Below are positions 8,211-15,650 of a DNA stretch of 39,227 nucleotides, piece after piece. The stretch comes from Nocardia xishanensis NBRC 101358. GTDB lineage: Bacteria; Actinomycetota; Actinomycetes; Mycobacteriales; Mycobacteriaceae. The notes beneath the pieces are model-generated. The model searched no databases. It was not told where the DNA came from and saw only the letters and a program-made list of their open reading frames with translations. Both the position numbers and the translations under genes were made by a program. Position 1 is the stretch's first letter. Each line of letters starts with the position of its first letter. The DNA is taken from NCBI RefSeq assembly GCF_001613365.1, contig NZ_BDCF01000066.1, forward strand, positions 1 to 39,227. Direction: 5' to 3'.

Positions 8211-9386
8211 TCAGCCGACCAGCCCTAGGCAGAGCTTGAACGACGGTGTGCCGCCCATCAGGTACGCGCCCGCGGACTGGAGGATGCGATCCTGGGCGAC
8301 GATGTGCTGGCACATGGTGTTGGTGTCGCGCAGCCAGCGGTCCAGCGGCGAAGGCCGGTAGATGGCGGCCGTCTGGCGCAGGTCGTAGAGGCGGCCGACG
8401 ATCGTGCGGGCGGTGCGGAAGGCGTGCAGGCGGGAGAGCGGAAGCGCGGCACGCTCGGTCGGGGCGAGCTCGTCGAGTGTGCCTCCCGCGCCGAGGATTT
8501 CCCACTGCCGGTGCAGCGCCGCGTAGACGCCGGAGCGGGCGGCGTGCAGTGCGGCCTCGCATTCGGCGATGGTCACCTGGACGCGGTAATCGTCGGCCTT
8601 GGCGGCGGATTCGGCGCGCGCGTGGTCCAGCGCGGCGCGCGCGACACCCAGCGGGACCGCCGGCATGTTGCGCATGTGCACCTCGGGCTGCCCGAGCGGG
8701 CCGAAACCATGTCGCACGGAAGCGAACTCGAGCGTGTGCTCCTCCGGAACGAACACCTCGGCGATGCGGTAATCGCAGCTGCCGCTGCCCGCGAGACCCG
8801 TGGTGTGCCAGGTGTCGATCACCTCCACCTGCGCGCGCGGCACCATGAACAGCCGCGAATCCGGTGCGCCCGACGCGTCGCGTTCGGGCTCGCCGTCGCG
8901 AACGACGAACGCGCCGGACACGACCCAGTCGGCGTGGGTGATGCCGCTGCCGAACTGCCAGCGGCCGCTGAGCCGGAAGCCGCCGGGGACGCGCTCGGCG
9001 CGGCCGGTCGGGAAAAGCAGGCCAGCGGTCACCATGTCCAGGCTCGGGAACATCTCCTTGGCGACCGCCTCGTCCAGGAACCGGGCGTACAGGCCGGTGT
9101 CGGAGCCGATCATGGCGCACCAGCCGACCGAGGCGTCGCCGTAGGCCAGCGCCTCGACCACCTCGGTCTGCTCGATCGAGGTCAGTTCGGGCCCGCCCCA
9201 GTCGCGCGCGAACGCCATGCGGAAGACGCCCGCGTCGCGCAGCAGTTCGACGATGTCGGCGGGCAGCCTGCGCGCGGCCTCGATCTCCGCGGCGCGCTCG
9301 CGCAGCTGCGGCGCCAGCGCCTGTGCGCGAGCGAGGATCTCGGTGCCTGAGCCGAGCGGAGTGCGGGGTTCGTCGACGAGGGTCAT
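8211..9386 (-). CDS. Acyl-CoA-dehydrogenase-like flavin-dependent monooxygenase or oxidase (last gene of hydrazine cluster)
   Basis: A 391-residue protein of the acyl-CoA dehydrogenase fold, close in layout to two-component flavin monooxygenases (HsaA/DszC-like). The N-terminal helical domain contains LARAQALAPQLRERAAEIE and AFARDWGGPELTSIEQTEVVEALA. The middle has GFRLSGRWQFGSGITHADWVV and TWHTTGLAGSGSCDY, and the C-terminal helices end WLRDTNTMCQHIVAQ. In natural-product clusters such enzymes hydroxylate N or C, or dehydrogenate amino-acid-derived substrates. Its ATG overlaps the stop of the preceding FAD oxidase by 4 bp and has AAGGAG upstream, so it is translationally coupled. I infer a late oxidation of the hydrazine product; the reaction itself is unknown. 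Confidence 0.82.
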   Translation of the reverse strand: MTLVDEPRTPLGSGTEILARAQALAPQLRERAAEIEAARRLPADIVELLRDAGVFRMAFARDWGGPELTSIEQTEVVEALAYGDASVGWCAMIGSDTGLYARFLDEAVAKEMFPSLDMVTAGLLFPTGRAERVPGGFRLSGRWQFGSGITHADWVVSGAFVVRDGEPERDASGAPDSRLFMVPRAQVEVIDTWHTTGLAGSGSCDYRIAEVFVPEEHTLEFASVRHGFGPLGQPEVHMRNMPAVPLGVARAALDHARAESAAKADDYRVQVTIAECEAALHAARSGVYAALHRQWEILGAGGTLDELAPTERAALPLSRLHAFRTARTIVGRLYDLRQTAAIYRPSPLDRWLRDTNTMCQHIVAQDRILQSAGAYLMGGTPSFKLCLGLVG

Positions 9387-10762
9387 CCTCGGTTCTCCTT
9401 GCTGAGCGGGGTGATCGCCTGGGGGAAACGGAAGAAGCCGTCCGGGTCGTACCGGTGCTTGAGCCGCGCCAGGCGGGGGTGGTTGGGTCCGTAGTAGGCG
9501 GACAGGTCGGTGAGAGCGGGGTCGGTGAAGTTCACGTAGGCGGCGTCGGTGGCGTAGCCGCCCATCTCCTCGTAGAGACCGTCGAGCCATTCGAGGTTGC
9601 ACCACACCGTCTGCGCCGAGTCGCTCTCGCTCCACGAGGTGTCCATCGAGACGAGGAACAGCGTGTCGCGGTGCGGGAAGGCGGTGTCGCCGACGGGGAT
9701 TCGGTTGATCGCGCCGCCCCAGGTGAACAGGGCGACGCCCGCGCCGTCCGGATTGGCGCTGCCCGGCCAGCGATCGATCGCGTCGATCACGACGTCGATC
9801 CCGGCCTCGGTCAGTGGCTTCGGCGTGCACCGGGTGCGCACCGCGAAGGGGTCGCCCGAGGTCTCGTGGTGCAGGAAGTCCTTGGCCTGCCAGTAGTCCC
9901 GATCGGCGATGTCCACCCGCCGCGGCGTGGCGGTCGCCAGCGCAGGCGCCAGCAGTTCGCGTAATTCCGATGCGGGACCGAGGTGCTGGCCGATCACCGA
10001 GACCACGCCGGGTCCGTCGCCGGAACGGCTCGCGCCGATGCGCGCCGCGAACTCGTCGGGCGCCGCGGCCATGATCTCCTGCATGACGGCGAGCACGCGC
10101 CGCGCGCCGCGCCACTCCCAGAGCAACAGGCAGGTCGAGCTGGACACGGTGGGGCGAGCCTGGAACGTGAACGACGTGTTCACGCCGAGGTTTCCGCCGC
10201 CGCCGCCGCGGCAGGCCCAGAACAGGTCCGCGTTCTCGCGCGCGTCGCAGCGCAGCGTGCTGCCGTCGGCCAGCACGATCTCGGTCTGCACCAGCGCGTC
10301 CGCGGTGAGCCCGAACGCCCGCGACACCGCGGCGACGCCGCCGCCGAGCACCAGCCCGCCGATTCCGACCTGATTCGAATTGCCCAGCGGCACAGCCAGA
10401 TCGTGCTCCTGCAACGCGGCGTACACCGCGCCGTTGGTGGCGCCGCCGCCCACCGTCACCAGCCCGTTCGCCGCGTCGACCCGGACGCCGCCGAGGCCGC
10501 GCAGGTCGAGCACCAGCCCGGTGCCGACCGAATGCCCGGCGTAGCTGTGCCCGCCGCCGCGCGCCACCAGCGGCACCTCGGCGTCGCGCGCCCACCGGAC
10601 GGCCCGTGCGACGTCGGCGGCGTCGCGCACCGACAGCACCGCACTCGGCCTGATGTCGGCGTACCGCTTGTTGAACGGGACGCTCGCCGCCGCGAAACCG
10701 TCGTCACCGGGGTAGCGCACCGTTCCCGCATCCAAGCGGTCGAGACCCTCCAACCTGGTCAT
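9383..10762 (-). CDS. FAD-linked oxidase, berberine-bridge-enzyme type
   Basis: A 459-residue flavoprotein of the VAO/PCMH superfamily. The FAD domain shows PLVARGGGHSYAGHS, whose histidine is the usual site of covalent FAD attachment, and GNSNQVGIGGLVLGGG, where bicovalent members have a cysteine that is absent here. The C-terminus has the BBE motif HPRLARLKHRYDPDGFF. Members catalyse O2-dependent two-electron oxidations of alcohols, amines or C-C-bond-forming substrates. ATG 10762 follows GGAGGC and overlaps the stop of the 85-aa gene; its own stop overlaps the ACAD-like gene. A role in oxidising the cluster's hydrazine or amine intermediate is an inference. Confidence 0.85.
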   Translation of the reverse strand: MTRLEGLDRLDAGTVRYPGDDGFAAASVPFNKRYADIRPSAVLSVRDAADVARAVRWARDAEVPLVARGGGHSYAGHSVGTGLVLDLRGLGGVRVDAANGLVTVGGGATNGAVYAALQEHDLAVPLGNSNQVGIGGLVLGGGVAAVSRAFGLTADALVQTEIVLADGSTLRCDARENADLFWACRGGGGGNLGVNTSFTFQARPTVSSSTCLLLWEWRGARRVLAVMQEIMAAAPDEFAARIGASRSGDGPGVVSVIGQHLGPASELRELLAPALATATPRRVDIADRDYWQAKDFLHHETSGDPFAVRTRCTPKPLTEAGIDVVIDAIDRWPGSANPDGAGVALFTWGGAINRIPVGDTAFPHRDTLFLVSMDTSWSESDSAQTVWCNLEWLDGLYEEMGGYATDAAYVNFTDPALTDLSAYYGPNHPRLARLKHRYDPDGFFRFPQAITPLSKENRG

Positions 10763-11016
10763 CGGCCCGCCTCCGACGAGGTTGAGCGGCCGTAGCCGCC
10801 CATGGAAGCCGAGTCCGGCGTACCGCGTCCGATCGCGGCCCACCGGCGATCGGCCGCGCCGCCCGACGAAGCCTGATCGGAGATGAATCGTGCTGTCGCG
10901 GCCCTGCTTTCGTCGCTCTCGGTGCCGGACGACGCGGATGCCCGATCCGTTTCGACACCGGCGAGCACGGCCGCGTCCCACGATCGCGCGCCGAACCGGC
11001 GCAACAGCCGGTTCAT
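10759..11016 (-). CDS. Unrecognised 85-aa protein, coupled at both ends
   Basis: An open frame of 85 codons that starts with ATG overlapping the stop of the 107-aa gene (ATGA) and ends with TGA overlapping the start of the FAD-linked oxidase (ATGA). GGAGGAG lies 6-7 bp before the start. The peptide begins MNRLLRRFGARSWD, has no cysteine, and is rich in Ser, Ala, Arg and Gly (ending STSSEAGR). About 79 percent of third positions are G or C, lower than in neighbours. I recognise no domain. It could be a small accessory protein or a precursor peptide, or a non-coding spacer that happens to be open. The exact fit of both junctions favours real translation. Confidence 0.5.
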   Translation of the reverse strand: MNRLLRRFGARSWDAAVLAGVETDRASASSGTESDESRAATARFISDQASSGGAADRRWAAIGRGTPDSASMGGYGRSTSSEAGR

Positions 11017-11336
11017 CGGATCTCCTCCAGGTAGGAGATCCCGCTGCTTCCGTTGGGCCCGTAGCGTTCCCACTCCTCGCGCAGCCGCAGCGGTTCGCCG
11101 TCGGTCACCTCCGGCTCCGACCGCGTGAAGCCCGAGACGATGTCGCCGCCGTGCAGCACCATCGTGTAGGCCAGGTGCAGCACCCCGTCGGCGTCGCACA
11201 GGCCGTTGAGCGCACCGCGGCGCACCTTGCCGCCCGCGAAGAACGCCCACACCAGATCGCCACGCTGGTGGTATCGCGCGACCACACCGTCGTCGCTGTC
11301 GGGATTGCGGAACCGTCGGCCGTCGTAGTCGATCAT
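11013..11336 (-). CDS. Small protein of the family often annotated 'n-acetylglutamate synthase'
   Basis: A 107-residue protein that begins MIDYDGRRFRNP and ends SSGISYLEEIR. It has repeated short beta segments such as GDLVWAFFAGGKVRRGALNGL and LHLAYTMVLHGGDIVSGF. This resembles a widespread family of roughly 105-aa all-beta proteins that carries the database name n-acetylglutamate synthase without biochemical support. No catalytic motif is apparent. Its ATG overlaps the stop of the ATP-grasp gene (ATGA) and its stop overlaps the 85-aa gene, placing it inside the biosynthetic operon. A ligand-binding or isomerase-like accessory role is conceivable; function unknown. Confidence 0.75.
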   Translation of the reverse strand: MIDYDGRRFRNPDSDDGVVARYHQRGDLVWAFFAGGKVRRGALNGLCDADGVLHLAYTMVLHGGDIVSGFTRSEPEVTDGEPLRLREEWERYGPNGSSGISYLEEIR

Positions 11337-12631
11337 TTGTCGGCGTCCAGGAGTCCGGCGGGGAGGGTGAACGCGGAGCCCGGCGCGAGCGGTTCCAGCG
11401 GATCGCCGACCAGCTCGACCGTAGCGCTAGCCGCCTTGAGCAATTCGGCGCAGCGCGGCGCGTCGCCCGCCTCGCACACGACGAACGAGTGCCTGGCGAT
11501 GTAGCCGCCGGGCGGCAGCCGCAGCTCCGCGCCCGGCTCCACCATCGCGGCCGCGGTGACGAGGCCGGGCGCGTGCTCGGGCACCGTCACCGAGCGCACG
11601 AGCGTGTCGCGTTCGGGGTAGCCGAAGCGGATGCCGGCCGCCGCCTTGCGGGTGGGCCTGGTCGCGGGCCGGTGGCCGGTGGCGACGTCGACCAGCACCT
11701 CACCGGGGTCGATGCCGGTGGCGATCTTGCCGAGGAACGGGATGAGGTCGCCGCCGAGACGGCCGTTGACCTCGATGATGAGCGGTCCGCGCGCGGTCAG
11801 CCGCACCTCCGTGTGCGTGATGCCGTTCTCCACCCCGAGCTCGCGGTGTGCGGCGGCCAGCGTGCCGATCAGAGTCTCGTCCTCCAGCAGCGGGTCGGCC
11901 GCGTCGACCAGGTGACCGAGCTCCTCGAAGTAGGGCTCCAGCCCGGTTCGCTTGCGCGCCAGGAACATCGGCAGGTACTCGCCCTTGTAGACGGCGGCGT
12001 CGATGCTGATCTCCGGCCCGACCGCGAACTCCTCCACGATGGCGGTGCCGCGGAACGGCTCGTCGCCGATGGTGCTCGCGCCGGTGGCGGTGGCGAAGGC
12101 GGCGTCGAGTTCGATCCGGTCGGCGGCCAGCACCACGCCCATGCTCGCGCCGAGCGCCTGCGGCTTCACCACCACGGGGTAGCCGATGCGGTCCGCGGCC
12201 GCCCGCGCCTGCTCCAGCGTGCCGGTGAGCTCGAACCGAGGCTGGACGAGGCCGGCATTGGTGAGCACCGAGCGCGTCCGGTTCTTGTCGCGGCAGCCGC
12301 GCACACCGGTGGCGGTGAGCCCTGGCACGCCGAACTCGTCGGCCATGTCGGCGGCGGGCTGCACCAGCGGCTCGTCCCAGCACAGCACGCCGACCACCCG
12401 CCTGCGCGCGGCGATCTCGCGCGCCTCGGCGGCCAGGACGGCGTGATCGAAGACGTTGGCGACCACGATCTCGTCGAAATAGGCGTGCTGCCAGGTGGGT
12501 TCGATGTTGTTGAGCAGCACCAGGTCGAGGCCGCGGGAACGGGCCCGCGCCGTGACCGAGCGCACGAGGTATTCCCGGTACAGGCGCAGTCCGCTGCCGA
12601 TTACCAGCAGGACGTCGTTGGTGGGGTTCAT
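11333..12631 (-). CDS. ATP-grasp carboxylate-amine ligase
   Basis: A 432-residue ligase of the ATP-grasp fold, which activates a carboxylate as acyl-phosphate and couples it to an amine. The N-terminal pre-ATP-grasp domain contains VLLVIGSGLRLYREYLVRSV. The ATP-grasp core shows YPVVVKPQALGASMGVVLA, the lid region EEFAVGPEISIDAAVYKGEY, and the metal-binding strand THTEVRLTARGPLIIEVNGR with conserved Glu and Asn. Homologues in small-molecule clusters make dipeptides or amino-acid amides. ATG 12631 has AAGGA 6 bp upstream, and 16 bp separate it from the DAO-type gene. In this operon it most plausibly joins a hydrazino acid to an amino acid without an NRPS; substrates are unknown. Confidence 0.88.
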   Translation of the reverse strand: MNPTNDVLLVIGSGLRLYREYLVRSVTARARSRGLDLVLLNNIEPTWQHAYFDEIVVANVFDHAVLAAEAREIAARRRVVGVLCWDEPLVQPAADMADEFGVPGLTATGVRGCRDKNRTRSVLTNAGLVQPRFELTGTLEQARAAADRIGYPVVVKPQALGASMGVVLAADRIELDAAFATATGASTIGDEPFRGTAIVEEFAVGPEISIDAAVYKGEYLPMFLARKRTGLEPYFEELGHLVDAADPLLEDETLIGTLAAAHRELGVENGITHTEVRLTARGPLIIEVNGRLGGDLIPFLGKIATGIDPGEVLVDVATGHRPATRPTRKAAAGIRFGYPERDTLVRSVTVPEHAPGLVTAAAMVEPGAELRLPPGGYIARHSFVVCEAGDAPRCAELLKAASATVELVGDPLEPLAPGSAFTLPAGLLDADK

Positions 12632-12647
12632 GATTGTTCCTTCCGCA

Positions 12648-13691
12648 TCATGCGGCCGGTCGGGCGGCCGCGAGCTCGACGAGGTGGTCGGCGACCAGCG
12701 GGGCGGTGCGGAACCCGTCGCCGCCGGTGGCGGCGCGGGCCACGACCGCGGGTCCCGGCCTGGTGAGGGTGGCGCCGCCGGTCGCGGCGTCGACGGTGTA
12801 GTGGCACTGCTTGACCGCGGCGATCCGGTACCGGTCCGCGTCGGCGAGTACCTGGCCCAGGTATCGCGTTGCCGCGTCGGCGCTTTCGGCGTCCTCACCG
12901 AGGTCGTCGACCGTCCGGCACAGGCGCGACGAGCTGACCTTGAGCAGCGTGCCCGCACCTGGCGGCATGAGCCAACCGGTGCCGTCCGTCCCGATCCGCC
13001 CTGCGCTCGGCGCCTGCTCCCACCACGCAGCCAGGTCGGCGGGCGGTCGCAGGTAGACGGTGGTCTGCCGGTGCAGCACGGTCGGCGCGTCGATGAGCTC
13101 GCCCGTCCACGCCCCCGTCGCCAGCAGCACCAGATCGCCGGACAGCCGGGCGCCGTCGCGCAACCGCAGCCGGGCGGCGTCGGTATCCACCTCGACCACC
13201 TGCCGCCATGGCAGCAGGGTGACCGCGGGCTGTGCCCGCAACCAGCGGGCGGCGGCGTGCAGCACCCGTTCGGCGAGCAGCACGCCGGCCTCGGCCTCCA
13301 GCAGGCCCCAGTGCCCCTCGGGAAACACGAAGTGCGGCAGCGCCTTCGGGTCCACCACGGTCACCGGCAAGCCGCTGCGGTCGGCCTCGGCGACCGCGGC
13401 GTCGATCGACGCGGCCTGCCAGCCGGTGACCACGCCGATGCGCCGGTAGAAGTGGCCGCCGAGCAGCGCTTGCAACCGCAGCCAGCGCCGGTGCAGCGCC
13501 GCCGCCGCGGCGGTGGCGGCCGGATCGCCGGGACTCAGCGCCCGCACCGCCCGGTGGTGATCGAACGAACTCGACGCCGGGTTCGGGATCGGGCCCCGGT
13601 CGACCACGGTCACCCGGTGGCCGGCCCGCGCGCAGCGCACGGCCGCGATCAGGCCGGTGACACCGGCGCCCGCGATGACGACGTCGGTCAT
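12648..13691 (-). CDS. DAO-type FAD-dependent oxidoreductase (candidate hydrazine-releasing oxidase)
   Basis: A 347-residue flavoprotein of the D-amino-acid oxidase/glycine oxidase family. The N-terminal Rossmann motif is VVIAGAGVTGLIAAVRCARAGHRVTVVD; the C-terminal FAD motif is RAATGGDGFRTAPLVADHLVEL. In the s56-p1 pathway an FAD oxidase (Spb39) next to the cupin-MetRS enzyme oxidatively cleaves N6-(carboxymethylamino)lysine to release hydrazinoacetic acid. The position directly after the MetRS-like gene, 1 bp from its stop, suggests the same role here. This is inferred from context; the family also oxidises many other amines. The motif SSSFDHHRAVRAL is retained near the flavin. Confidence 0.85.
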   Translation of the reverse strand: MTDVVIAGAGVTGLIAAVRCARAGHRVTVVDRGPIPNPASSSFDHHRAVRALSPGDPAATAAAAALHRRWLRLQALLGGHFYRRIGVVTGWQAASIDAAVAEADRSGLPVTVVDPKALPHFVFPEGHWGLLEAEAGVLLAERVLHAAARWLRAQPAVTLLPWRQVVEVDTDAARLRLRDGARLSGDLVLLATGAWTGELIDAPTVLHRQTTVYLRPPADLAAWWEQAPSAGRIGTDGTGWLMPPGAGTLLKVSSSRLCRTVDDLGEDAESADAATRYLGQVLADADRYRIAAVKQCHYTVDAATGGATLTRPGPAVVARAATGGDGFRTAPLVADHLVELAAARPAA

Positions 13692-13692
13692 G

Positions 13693-15237
13693 TCATGCCC
13701 CTACCGCGGGCAGCCGAGGCAGCCGGACCGGTTCGATCACGCTGCGCTGGGCGACTTCTCGCAGATCGGTTCCCGGCAGCATGTCCGAGCCCGCCAGCGC
13801 CGCCTCGGCCAGGTCGACGAGCAGCGGCGCGGCACAGCGCACCAGCACGTCCACCTGGTGGCAGAAGTCCCCGCCGTCGTCGACCGGCATGCGGTCCAGC
13901 CGGGCCAGCTGCTGGGTCAGCGTTTCGGCGACCCGGTTCAGGCTGAATCCGGGCAGCTCGTAGGCCGCGCGGAACCGTTCGACGATGCGCAGCGCGTCGG
14001 ACCGGCCCCGCTCCGAGATCGGCAGGCCGCCACGCCACACCCAGTCGTCGGCCTTGGCGGCCACCCGGTTCCACGGCGCGACGAGCCGGGTCTCGGTGAG
14101 CGCCGCCAGTTCGTCGTGATCGAAACTGGTGCGCTGGAACTCGGGGCTGTTGCCCGCGAGGTGGAAGCGGATCAGGTCGCGCGGTACTCGTGCCGCCAGA
14201 TCGCGGCCCCACACCAGGTGTCCCCGGCTGGTGGAGAACTTCTCGTGACGCAGCTCGTAGAACTCGTTGGTGAGGAACAGTTTCGGCAGCGGGTAGTCGC
14301 CGAACGCGAGCAGCATCGCCAGCCCGGAGATCCCGAACGGGTGGATGTTGTCGATGCCGAGGAAGTAGACGATGCGCGCCGCCGCCTCTGGACGCCACAG
14401 CGCGTCCTCCGAATCCGGTTCCAGGCCCCGGTTCTCGGCGGCCAGCATGGTGCAGTACATCGTCCACGCGACCGGTTCGGCGTTCGGATTCACCACCTGC
14501 CCAGGCAGATCCGGCGCGGGGATGCCCCACGAGATCGGGTAGGTGACCGGGAAGTCCGGCAGCGGCCGGTCCAGCAGCTCGGCCACCACCTGCGCCGCGT
14601 GCGGACGCAGCAGTCCGGCGGCCTCGGCGAAGTGGGCACGCAGCCGCTCCCGGTATTCCTCCAGCGGGAGGACGAGCACCTCGACCTCGCGGATCTCCAG
14701 TCGCTCGCCCGGGTTCCGCGTCGACCGCGGATCGAGCAACTCGCCGGCGGTCACCGCGTGCCCGCAGCTCTCGCACAGCCCGGCGCAGCTGTCGGCCAGG
14801 CAGACCGGGCAGGCGCCGGCGACGTGCCCGTCCACCAGGTACTCACCGGTGCTCGGCGCGTACGGGAACGGCATCCGCCGCAGGCGCAGCGCGCCTTTGG
14901 CGCGCAGTTCCGCGACGACCCGCGCGACGTAGGAGGTGAACCGCCGCTCCCAGCCGGTGAAGGCGTCGACGGCGATGCCGAGCGCCGTCAGCGTCGCCTC
15001 GACCTCCTTGGCGGAGCGCTCGACCAGCGCCTGCGGCTCGATGCCGAGCCGGTGCGCGGTGGTGGTGACGTAGGTGGAGGTGTCCTGCACGCCGGTGCCG
15101 AACAGCACCTCACGCCCGGTCGCGCGGGCGTAACGGGTGTAGACGTCGGCGGCGAGGAAGGGGCCCGCGATGTGCCCGAGATGCAGGTCGCCGTTGGCGG
15201 TCGGCGCGGGCGAGATGACGAGGGTGGGACCGTTCAC
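13693..15237 (-). CDS. Methionyl-tRNA-synthetase-like protein (amino-acid-activating half of a hydrazine synthetase)
   Basis: A 514-residue class I aminoacyl-tRNA-synthetase homologue. The HIGH-type motif is HLGH (residues 19-22), the KMSKS-type loop is KFSTSRG, and a zinc knuckle CPVCLADSCAGLCESCG is present. The C-terminal helices resemble a shortened MetRS. Its place between a cupin and an FAD oxidase, with an N-hydroxylase upstream, is that of hydrazine synthetases (Spb40, PyrN, Tri28). In those, the MetRS-like domain activates Gly or another amino acid as an adenylate and esterifies an N-hydroxylated lysine. Those enzymes are cupin-MetRS fusions; here the two parts are separate. GTG 15237 overlaps the cupin stop (GTGA). 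A housekeeping MetRS is unlikely in this operon. Confidence 0.87.
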   Translation of the reverse strand: MNGPTLVISPAPTANGDLHLGHIAGPFLAADVYTRYARATGREVLFGTGVQDTSTYVTTTAHRLGIEPQALVERSAKEVEATLTALGIAVDAFTGWERRFTSYVARVVAELRAKGALRLRRMPFPYAPSTGEYLVDGHVAGACPVCLADSCAGLCESCGHAVTAGELLDPRSTRNPGERLEIREVEVLVLPLEEYRERLRAHFAEAAGLLRPHAAQVVAELLDRPLPDFPVTYPISWGIPAPDLPGQVVNPNAEPVAWTMYCTMLAAENRGLEPDSEDALWRPEAAARIVYFLGIDNIHPFGISGLAMLLAFGDYPLPKLFLTNEFYELRHEKFSTSRGHLVWGRDLAARVPRDLIRFHLAGNSPEFQRTSFDHDELAALTETRLVAPWNRVAAKADDWVWRGGLPISERGRSDALRIVERFRAAYELPGFSLNRVAETLTQQLARLDRMPVDDGGDFCHQVDVLVRCAAPLLVDLAEAALAGSDMLPGTDLREVAQRSVIEPVRLPRLPAVGA

Positions 15238-15650
15238 GGCGTCACCGGATCTTCCTGCCGCGCGGGCTGATTCGTTTCGTGCGACGATCCGTCCCCGTGC
15301 CTGCGCACGAATTCGGCCGACATGTCGGTGTCCCACCAGATGGCGTACCACTCGAAATCGGTGGTCCCCGCGTTGCGCACGTGATGAGTCGTGCCGGGCA
15401 CGAGGTGAACCAGATCACCCGCCACGAAGTCGCGCTGCTCGCCGTCCACGTCGAGGACCGCGCGGCCCGTCATGGCGATGAACAGCTCGTACTCGTGGTG
15501 AGCGTGCGCGGTGGAGACGCCGCCTGGGCGCAGCACGCACCACGCGCCCTCGAACGGCGCGTTGAGCGCGGGCCACGGCAGCAGACGCTCGGAGGCGACG
15601 CCGTAGGCCTCGGTCAGGCCGTCCCGGTACAGGCTGCGAATCTCGATCAT
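15234..15650 (-). CDS. Zinc-type cupin (N-N bond-forming half of a split hydrazine synthetase)
   Basis: A 138-residue single-domain cupin. The first cupin motif gives H49, H51 and E55 (in AHAHHEYELF) and the second gives H89 or H90 (in PGTTHHVRN), a complete metal site. In cupin-MetRS hydrazine synthetases the cupin domain binds zinc and rearranges the hydroxylysine ester so that the amino acid nitrogen bonds to the lysine N6. Here it is a free-standing gene. Its ATG overlaps the N-hydroxylase stop by 4 bp and its stop overlaps the MetRS-like GTG by 4 bp, so the two halves are probably made in equal amounts. Role inferred from motif plus neighbours. Confidence 0.85.
   Translation of the reverse strand: MIEIRSLYRDGLTEAYGVASERLLPWPALNAPFEGAWCVLRPGGVSTAHAHHEYELFIAMTGRAVLDVDGEQRDFVAGDLVHLVPGTTHHVRNAGTTDFEWYAIWWDTDMSAEFVRRHGDGSSHETNQPARQEDPVTP

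Noticed and set aside
10883..11504. Plus-strand frames opposite the small genes of the biosynthetic operon
   Set aside because: They lack ribosome sites and family features, and the minus-strand frames have precise stop/start overlaps.
13693..15237. Housekeeping methionyl-tRNA synthetase
   Set aside because: HIGH and KFSTS motifs are present, but the gene lies in an operon with a cupin, N-hydroxylase and DAO-type oxidase and overlaps the cupin, which matches hydrazine synthetases instead.
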